The notes beneath the pieces are model-generated. The model was not told the origin of the DNA. It did no database searches and saw nothing but the letters and a program-made list of their open reading frames with translations. Positions 57,056 to 64,000 of a DNA stretch of 64,000 nucleotides are shown piece by piece. Both the position numbers and the translations under genes were made by a program. Source of the stretch: Ashinkailepas kermadecensis (lineage: Eukaryota; Arthropoda; Thecostraca; Neolepadidae); contig JAOTOM010003825.1 in assembly GCA_034440615.1 (NCBI GenBank), positions 62,001-126,000 of the forward strand, read 5' to 3'. Every line of letters starts with the position of its first letter. Position 1 is the stretch's first letter.

Positions 57056-59059
57056 ATGATACCAGCTCGGCGCAACAAGACACCGGACGATGTTAGCGTG
57101 AGGCTTGGTGGAGAAGCTCAGTGTCCTAGCAGTCGTGTAAGCGGGGAGATGTCGGACTTCGTCGTGTTTAAGGGGAGTGCTGTTTGGGAGCATTTTCTGC
57201 GTGAGACAACCGGCCAAAGTGCCAAGTGCCGTTACTGTAGAAAGGTGCTGAAGATTTCGGGTGGATCCACAAAAGGCCTTCACACCCACGTAAAGAGCCA
57301 GCATCCAGATCGGTACGCCGGTTCATCGAAGGATGGAGCGTCTCAAGACGATTCGAACTCAGACCAGCCACAGCCTGCTGCAAAAAGGACCAGGCCCCTG
57401 GACAGATACTTTTCACCCAACGCTGAGGATGATCTGGACTCCATGCTGGCAAGATTGTGCGGCAGGGACGGGATTCCGTTCAGTGTTTTTTGCACTTCAC
57501 CGGACTTGCGCAACCTTATGGCTGCCAAAGGGTTTACAAATCTACCAACCGGTCACGAGGAAATCCGAAATCGTGTCATGAGGCACTGTGCCAGGATCAA
57601 ATGTCAGGTAAAACAAAAGCTGACAGATGAAATAACGCAAGGTACGAGGTTCTCTCTCACAATCGACGAATATACGTCTCTCAGGAATCGAAGATATATG
57701 AGCGTGAACGTGCACTCTGGTGCAAAGGTGTGGGGCCTCGGTGTGGTTCGGTGTCATGGCTCTATGCCAGCGGAGAAATGCATGGACCTGCTGAAGGTCA
57801 AACTAACTGAGTTTGACCTCGACCTCAACCTGCACGTGACATGTGTCACCACCGACGGCGCATCCGTCATGGTGAAGTTCGGAAGAAGTTTGCCGTGCGA
57901 GCACCAGCTGTTCTTTGCACATGGCGTGCATCTTGCGGTAATTGATGTTTTATACACGAGTGACGGCGGAGCTAAAACAACCAGTGAGGCTCGTGACGCC
58001 TGTGCGTCACCAGATACGGAGTCACCTACGGATGGATCGGATGAAGATGACATCGGGGAGGATGACGTCGTTGGGGTCGAGGATTACAATGAGCTGCAGG
58101 GCTCACGAGCCGAAGCGGTTCGAAGCGTCCGGAGAATTGTGCGATGGTTTCGAAAATCGCCCGTGCGAAACGAAATGCTTCAAAAGTACGTGACGGAAGA
58201 ACAAGGTAAGCAGGTGATCCTAATTCTTGATTGCAAAACGAGGTGGAACAGTTTGTTTGCAATGCTGGAACGATTTATTACACTAAAAAGCGCAGTGCAC
58301 AAAGCAATTATTGACATAGGTGACAAGAAAGTGCAGATGACCAGTGATCGGGAGCTCGACATGGTGCGGGAGATTGTTCGGTGCCTCAACATCGTAAAGT
58401 TGGGGGCAGAGGCCCTGTGCCGCAGAGACAATGGACTGTTAGAAGCCGAAGCTGCTCTGAAGTTTATGCTCAGCTCCCTGGAAAAGGAAGGCGGCCAGCT
58501 GGCAAAGAGGTTCTACGATGCTTTGACGCTGAGGATTCGTCAGCGTCGCTCTAAGGCGGCTGCAGTCTTGCGGGCGCTGCATAACGACTTGCTGCCTCAA
58601 GACGAGGCAGAAAGGGAGATATTCCCGCAGGCCACTCGGAGAGAAGTAGATGAGTACATAACTCGTATGATACAACGGATGAGTGGGGAAAGGATCGGTG
58701 ATGCTGTGTCTGACAGTGAGAGTGAGGGTGTCGAGCAGTCCGCGCCGGAGCCGACTCTGCAGCAGCAGCTGCAACGCGCGCTGGAAACGGCGGCGAAAAG
58801 TCGTGTGCCTGGCGCACCGGGACAGCTTGGAAGACCCCAGCTTTCAAAGGCAGTGAAAAAAGAACTGTAAAATCTTCCAGTTTCTGGGAAAGGGCTGCTC
58901 GCCAGCATGGCCTATAAGTGGCTCAAAGGCATTGTCGTCACGAGCGTCGAATCTGAGCGAGTGTTCTCAACTGTAGGTAACATAGTGACAAAGGAACGTT
59001 CCCGTCTGAATGGCGATACAGTTGATGCCCTGTGCTTCTTAAAATGTCACTATAGGTAA
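57056..59059 (+). pseudogene. hAT transposase (ZBED-like), one premature stop
   Basis: The nuclear enzyme that cuts and pastes the element at 56611-59596. The frame opens at ATG 57056, with an alternative at 57149 (MSDFVVFKG) just before the BED finger SAVWEHF, CRYCRKVLK, HTHVKSQH (Cys2-His2). The RNase-H-like core follows: RFSLTIDEYTS, TCVTTDGASVMVKFG, FAHGVHLAVIDVLY, then LILDCKTRWNSLFAMLERF. An acidic insert, TDGSDEDDIGEDDV, lies between. TAA at 58868-58870 stops the frame, but the same frame continues through the hAT dimerisation domain SVESERVFSTVGNIVTKERS and RLNGDTVDALCFLKC to TAA at 59057-59059. The W-rich segment normally preceding that domain is missing, so a deletion probably accompanied the stop. 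Without its C-terminal domain the protein should be inactive. Confidence 0.92.
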
Positions 59060-59394
59060 AAGCTTGGCAACATGCTTATTCGATTCCGCTTAGCAGTCGA
59101 GTATACTTATTGTTGTGCGAGTGCATCGCATGGAACAGTCTTATGTTAATCGAGTAATACATGTACATCATTTGATCCTGTGAGTATCCCTTTTTCTGAA
59201 GGCGAGGAAAAATGATCGAGATCGCCTGTTTGAATACCCGACGCTGGGTAGGCAATTATCAAACAACAAACGGCGTAGAACATCCAGTCTATTGATGGAG
59301 TATTGTTACTCCACTGAAGGTGTGGTTTTCGCGATGCATTGCAGGTGCTTCAGAAAGTTACTCCGCGCATATCGTAACTAAATGTGAATGTGTG

Positions 59395-59475
59395 AATGAT
59401 CACTCGATTGTCAAATGGATAAAAGGCGTTTGCATGGCGCATCTGGACGTCATGAGTCGAAATTCTGATCGGAAT
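59395..59475 (+). other. Weak tRNA-like sequence inside the hAT 3' region
   Basis: GTCAAATGGATAAAAGGCGT resembles a tRNA A-box region and GTCATGAGTCGAAATTCTG a degraded B box. The acceptor stem does not pair. Probably chance or an old tRNA-derived piece. Confidence 0.15.
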
Positions 59476-59751
59476 ACCCTGGATTATTATTAGAGAGAAT
59501 ATATGAATCCCGGGATCCCGGGAAATCCCGGGATTTTTTTTCCGGAAAATCCCGAAATCCCGGGATTGGGAAAACGGCCCGGGATCGACATCCCTACCCC
59601 TGGCTAAGCTGTTGAAGAAGCGGCGCGTTGATTTAGAAATGCGCTGGGTTTGGTGAGGAATGTAGAAATAAGGCGGCTTCCTCCAACAACGTGTATTCTA
59701 ACATCATGGCTACACAGCGGTAGACGTGTGTGATATCATGTGTATATGGCT

Positions 59752-59947
<196 letters not shown>

Positions 59948-60113
59948 TACACACCAGTATCCATGCATAGTATGTTAGCTAATGCACCACACGTATACAG
60001 TAAACCTGAAATATCATACAGTTAGTTGAAAGTCGGCTTGCGCATTACTTCAAGGCCATCCTAGATGTATGGACCATTATGCATTTCCGAAGCCTGAACT
60101 CGAAGAAATGAAG

Positions 60114-60572
60114 TCACAATCCAAGAACACACAATGAAATCACAACATCAAGATATGTGAATTGGGTCCGTTCTCGAGCGATTTCAAGCCGGGGCCAACT
60201 CGGTGCAACTGAAAGGCGAGAAGGATCGATCGGTTCGCAGTCGATGTATTTCAATGCTATCTCAGAGTCGGTCGCGGGATTATTACTGAAGACTGGCATC
60301 AGTGATGTCGAGCGGGTCGTTTTACACAGCGGGCGCACCGCTGGCGGGCTGTCGTCAATGTCCCACCAACGCGTGTTGTCCTCGCAGAGGGGACGAGTCG
60401 GTGGAGTTCGTCCGGCCACGGACCGCCCGTCGTCAGTGGATAATCTTCTGGAAGGTCTGGCGTGGCCGTTCAAAGCGGTGCAACTTGGAGTCCGTTCCAT
60501 CGAACCGGACCGTGGCGGGGCCGACATTACACCGGCCGAGCTCACCGTTTGAGACAAATGTGCAGCTGACAA
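60114..60572 (-). CDS. Possible exon in a CpG-rich island, unrecognised
   Basis: A 152-codon minus frame with a usable acceptor (GTATTGTCAG) near its start. It contains SCTALNGHARPSRRLSTDDG and EIALKYIDCEPIDPSRLSV, hydrophilic and Ser/Arg-rich. A plus frame of similar length (60157-60552) is equally open, so either, both or neither may be real. It lies on the same strand as the K2P exon, but no link is shown. Confidence 0.22.
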   Translation of the reverse strand: MSAAHLSQTVSSAGVMSAPPRSGSMERTPSCTALNGHARPSRRLSTDDGRSVAGRTPPTRPLCEDNTRWWDIDDSPPAVRPLCKTTRSTSLMPVFSNNPATDSEIALKYIDCEPIDPSRLSVAPSWPRLEIARERTQFTYLDVVISLCVLGL

Positions 60573-60808
60573 TACGCAATCAGCCGGGGGACGGCCGCGG
60601 CTCGACGGACAAACGGCAGTTCCGCCGCATACGTAGCACGTGACGAGCTAACAGACAGGCAGGAATAGCTCTGGCACATGGCGTGCGAAGCCAGCAGGCA
60701 AAGGCGTGCCCCCAGACTGATGGGCGGACGGCGAGCAAGCCACCAGCGGTGTACGACGCCACCCTCGAGTTCGTGTCAGGGAGACACCAAATGCCACGAG
60801 AGAATCTG

Positions 60809-61036
60809 TCATCTGCAGTAGAATCTGTCATCTGTTAACGGTGAATGTATATATAGCCAGCAGAATGCAACAGCTGGATGAGACATGTTGGCTGTCTCGG
60901 ATTCCAGTGCGGTCTCCAGTCCCGACGTCGGCGCGTCGGCGTCAGACCGAACTGCTTCCGAATACCCAATCGAACGCATGCTTCTGTCGGGAACAAACTT
61001 TGGCCTACTAGAGTGTTCTCTTTCGTACTCTGTCAC
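60809..61036 (-). CDS. Possible exon joining the one at 61366, unrecognised
   Basis: Acceptor CCGCAGGTGACAG (minus strand) is followed by a frame reading EYEREHSSRPKFVPDRSMRS and TSGLETALESETANM to TGA. It is in phase with the donor of 61366-61606. The plus strand is also open from ATG 60885 (MLAVSDSSAVSSPDVGAS), 29 bp beyond a TATA-like box, which competes as an interpretation. Confidence 0.22.
   Translation of the reverse strand: MTEYEREHSSRPKFVPDRSMRSIGYSEAVRSDADAPTSGLETALESETANMSHPAVAFCWLYIHSPLTDDRFYCR
60848..60856 (+). promoter_or_regulatory. TATA-like box
   Basis: TATATATAG, 29 bp before an ATG on the plus strand at 60885. The word is nearly symmetrical and could serve either strand. 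The ATG would be very close to any start site. Confidence 0.25.
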
Positions 61037-61146
61037 CTGCGGTCTGCGTCAGGCCAATTCTGTGCTTTGCCTCCAGTGAGCCTGCATGCATTCCACGTTC
61101 ATCTGGGCGACAATTGCGACGCCCTAGATGCAGCAGCGTCTCCCCA

Positions 61147-61332
61147 GGTGGCGACCTGGTGGCGACCTAATGTTGACCTGATGTCGACCTGATGTCGACC
61201 TGATGGCGATCTGATGTCGACCTGATGTCGACCTGATGTCGACCTGATGTCGACCTGATGTCGACATGATGGCGACCTGATGGCGACCTGATGGCGACCT
61301 GATGGCGACCTGATGGCGACCTGATGGCGACC
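61147..61332. repeat. 12-bp minisatellite
   Basis: About 15 copies of GACCTGATGTCG or GACCTGATGGCG. The two variants form separate blocks. It would lie in the intron of the minus-strand exon pair. Confidence 0.95.
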
Positions 61333-61365
61333 TGGTGACTCGGCGCCGACGTGGTACGCACTCAC

Positions 61366-61606
61366 CAGACTTGCGGAACACGAGGTCGACCCACAAAACG
61401 CCGTTCTCGCAAACTCTGCAATGAGGTGGGCGCTTGGGGTTGCGAGGCTTAGCACGGTGATAAGATGGTGGAACAGGTGATGAGGCAGTGGATAATAGCG
61501 TGGTCGTGTGATGCGGGTTTGTGGACTTACGGCTTGCGGCTTTGGGGAGAGGATCATTGGAAAAGATGTTTTCTTGGGACGCGTTAGTACTCAGCAGCGG
61601 TAACAT
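61366..61606 (-). CDS. Candidate exon, unrecognised, minus strand
   Basis: A frame from ATG at 61606 with clear C/G bias in third positions: MLPLLSTNASQENIFSNDPL, then RAKPRNPKRPPHC and RVCENGVLWVDLVFRKS. It ends at a perfect donor, G followed by GTGAGT (61365). A good internal acceptor (CACCTCATTGCAG at 61416) would make a 50-nt exon, and an internal GTAAGT exists at 61531, so exact limits are open. One CxxC pair is present. No family recognised. Confidence 0.33.
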
Positions 61607-62149
61607 GCTGATGAAATATTGATTTCGTTTGTTCGTACACGGCCAAGACTTGTTTCACAGCCATCTTCTCCCTCCACTTCCACCTAGTTTCTATGAAACT
61701 TTGCCTAGCAAAAAAAAACCTTAACTGGAATTGTCGGTGCCTCTCCTCATTATATTGGCACAGTTACTGTTGGTATAAAAAGACCACTCAGGTGTCAGGG
61801 CGACTGGGGCACACCAGCTGCGAAAATCGTACTCGCATGTAGTGAGTTTTCCCGACCCACGTGCGGTCAAGTCAAGCCTGTGATGCATGCCACCTCGCCA
61901 CATATGCATGGATTCAAATGTACTGCACATCTCGTTAGGAAAGCAACTCTCAGCTGACATCAGTCGAGATCGCCTTGCAGTACACATAGCTCACGCGCAT
62001 TAAAGCAAACCGATAATTCTTCTTCCTTTGGATACAGGTGATGGCAATGGGCTCTTAAGAGGTTTCGGTTGCACATCGGCTTCAAAATACATGACGCTAG
62101 TTTGGTAATTGTTTGGTGCTTGGTTAAGTATGCACCCAAACGGAGATGG
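61607..62149. other. Unassigned stretch
   Basis: No supported feature. Confidence 0.45.
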
Positions 62150-62455
62150 CTAGTAACATTGCCAGAGAGGTTAGTAGCATTGCGAGAGATGCTAGTAACA
62201 TTGCGAGAGAGGTCAGAAACATTGCGAGATAGGTTAGTAACCTTGCGAAAGAGCTTAGTAACATTGCGAGAGAGGTTAGTAACATTGCGAGAGAGGTTAG
62301 TAACATTGCGAGAGTGGTTAGTACAATTGCAAGTGAGGTCATAGCATTGCGAGAGAGGTTAGAAACATTGCGAGAAATGTTAGAAGCATTGCGAGAGTCG
62401 TTAGTAACGTTGCGAGAGTCGTTAGTAACATTGCGAGAGTCGTTAGTAACATTGC
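62150..62455. repeat. 21-bp minisatellite
   Basis: About 14 copies of GAGAGGTTAGTAACATTGCGA with GTCG and GTGG variants. Frames on both strands (VTLRERL, AMLLTSL) are artefacts of a stop-free 21-bp unit. Confidence 0.95.
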
Positions 62456-62790
62456 GATGAAATACAAATACATAGCCCTGCTATTCGATGCCGCAGGTAC
62501 CAATGGTGTGAGGTCTGCACTTATCACACCAAAACAAGAAGAAAGGAAGTCGAAAGTAACACATTATCCTGGAAACTGTTATCAGCACATGGTCTAAAAG
62601 TAGCTCACCTGAGTTTGACCTGGAATCAGGGGACTGAATGGTCAGGGAGTAGCCAAACACACGAGCATCGATCATTTGGAGCCATTTACTACAACACTGC
62701 CAGACGATGCGGTCACGCCTGGATATCGTATCCTGGGTCCATGATGCAAAGGCATGAATGGCACGTTTACACTCATGCTAAGCAAAGGAG
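62456..62790. other. Unassigned stretch
   Basis: No supported feature. Confidence 0.4.
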
Positions 62791-64000
62791 GATGTTTGTT
62801 TGTTTGTTTGTTTGTTTGTTTATTTAACACATCACAACACGCATACAAGATGGGCAATTTTGCGATTGGCACAAAAGACCAAGTTGGTCTTAAATCTAGG
62901 TGCCTCTCGCAACAGCGTCTTTAACCAATAAAACGCTTGACCACCGACACGGTACAGCAATCGCTACCTGCCCCCGCCAGCACGCCCCATCGCCACACAA
63001 AGCATGCACTCATCTGAGTGGTACCCAACACTGTGCCTGCACCCGGTAGCACCTGGTTAGTTCTGAATGTTAGTTTGTTGTGTTAAAGCGCTTTGTGTTG
63101 ATAAGAAACGTCTGAAATGTTAATGCAATACACGGCTCAAGGTTCTTTCTGAGACCATATCCAAAAATAAGTGCTTGTGAGATCTCCTTTTCAGTTAAAT
63201 TAGTAAACATATTTGTTGTGCTTCGGAGATTGCTGAATATAATATTTATATGGTAAGCATAAAGAGGACAGTCAAATATGAAGTAAATTGTATCTTGTTT
63301 AAAGTGGCCCCATGTGCATGATGGGTAATGTAGAGGATTTATGACAAATACGTCTGCGTTTAGTTGAGTGAGGCCCATTCTAAATCTTGCATGCAGCGTG
63401 TTGCCTACTTTTGTTCCTAGCGAATAATATTATGGTGGTATCGTGGCACCTGTGCGACCCATAATTGAACTCTTGAATTTATTGATGTTTGGTTCGTGCT
63501 TTAAATTTTCAGGAAGATAATTCCACACCTTTGTTGTCGCCAGGAAAAACGATTTTTGGAACGAGGCGATTCTATTTCGCGGGACTGTTAGTGTAGTTGA
63601 ATTTCTCAGGCGCCTTCCTGTAATTGTCTGCCGTGGTTCAGTAACTAGTTTTCTAATATACTTTGGGAGACTCATACCTGCGTGCTTGATTTTGTGAAAC
63701 AAAAGAAGTTTATGAATTTCTCGCCGTGTTTTAAGCTCATCCAATCCCAATTCCGACCTAATTTTTCCTGATGATGTTCTATATAGTGCACCAAGTGATT
63801 AATCTAGTTGCTCTTTTTTGTAATTTTTCAAGTCTGAGTGCATCCGATATTGTTATATGCCCGTCGTATATGGTATCTGCGTAGTCAAACAAAGGCCGAA
63901 TGTAAATATTGTACAAGTTTAAGAGGATTTGCTTTGAAATCTTACTTGCAATAGGATAAAGAAGGCTTGGTGCACAATTGACCTTTAGGATAATGTCGTT
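62791..64000 (-). mobile_element. LINE 3' part, minus strand, cut by the right edge
   Basis: On the minus strand from 64000 downward the frame reads PSLLYPIASKISKQILLNLY, then IYIRPLFDYADTIYDGHI and ALRLEKLQKRATRLI. After a one-base shift it continues YRTSSGKIRSELGLDELK, HKIKHAGMSLPKYIRKLV and KSFFLATTKVWNYLPENLK. A single TAA (63430) is followed in frame by RMGLTQLNADVFVINPLHYP and IYFIFDCPLYAYH, a C-terminal Cys/His-poor zinc-finger-like region. This is the downstream half of a Jockey/CR1-like reverse transcriptase. The 3' UTR ends in (AAAC)n at 62791-62822. One frameshift and one stop indicate a decayed copy. Confidence 0.85.

Larger units (their letters stand above)
56611..59596 (+). mobile_element. 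Complete hAT DNA transposon with BED-finger transposase
   Basis: Both ends carry the perfect 19-bp terminal inverted repeat TAGGGATGTCGATCCCGGG. The flanks are CTCCTGGC (56603-56610) and CCCCTGGC (59597-59604), an 8-bp target duplication with one mismatch, as expected for hAT. Subterminal regions (56628-56705 and 59507-59585) are packed with ATCCCGGGAT-type palindromes, likely transposase-binding repeats. The 2986-bp element contains one transposase frame in the forward direction. The single stop in it, the target mismatch and an apparent deletion near the C terminus indicate an old, probably inactive copy. Confidence 0.95.

Noticed and set aside
58855..58885. A very short intron (GTAAAATCTTCCAG) that would remove the stop in the hAT transposase.
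   Set aside because: It is 14 bp, far below any plausible intron length, and would shift the frame away from the C-terminal domain, which continues in the original frame.
59395..59475. A tRNA gene inside the hAT element.
   Set aside because: A- and B-box-like words exist, but the acceptor stem does not pair and the T loop is damaged.

Overview
The window reads as nuclear DNA of an invertebrate animal. It has no operons, ribosome-binding sites or dense gene packing. Instead it shows spliced exons, metazoan LINE and hAT transposons, long microsatellites, and very GC-rich coding islands in an AT-rich background. The species cannot be fixed from the sequence.

The one securely identified host gene is a two-pore-domain (K2P) potassium channel on the minus strand. 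Its last exon (13202-15000) carries the second half of P1, TM2, a very long intracellular loop, TM3, P2 and TM4. The exon starts inside the first Gly codon of the P1 GYG motif, the intron position I know from this family. No upstream exon was recognised in the window.

Transposable elements are the other clear content. There is a complete hAT element (56611-59596) with 19-bp perfect terminal inverted repeats, an 8-bp target duplication with one mismatch, and a BED-finger transposase broken by one in-frame stop. There is a nearly full-length CR1/Jockey-like LINE (38700-41485), a LINE 3' part on the minus strand running off the right edge (62791-64000), a decayed LINE on the minus strand (about 23790-25060), and a CR1 fragment inside a minisatellite (4186-4730). 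A 364-bp foldback MITE (4983-5346) has a perfect 8-bp target duplication. Two inverted copies of an AGGTCA-bearing repeat lie at 33.3 and 36.5 kb, and there are several ends of a CAGTGGCG-type element family.

Tandem repeats occupy a large share of the window: more than 25 arrays with units of 2 to about 90 bp. They include about 890 bp of uninterrupted AAGAG, a hexamer tract in the K2P intron, a 42-bp array (42.7-44.4 kb) and a 33-bp array (46.1-48.2 kb). Many unit lengths are multiples of three and stop-free, so most long open frames here are repeat artefacts. The 42-bp array is the exception worth attention: unique, codon-biased sequence on both sides continues the same repeat reading frame and ends at good splice signals.

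Several small candidate genes or exons rest only on splice signals, core-promoter motifs and codon bias. They are a TATA/Kozak/GTAAGT two-exon gene at 28964-29678, a coding remnant with an in-frame TGA on the minus strand at 27183-27766, a promoter plus first exon at 54950-55344, and isolated exons near 32.2, 34.0, 49.8, 60.3 and 61.4 kb. They are reported as hypotheses. Nothing in the window forms an evident multi-gene system.
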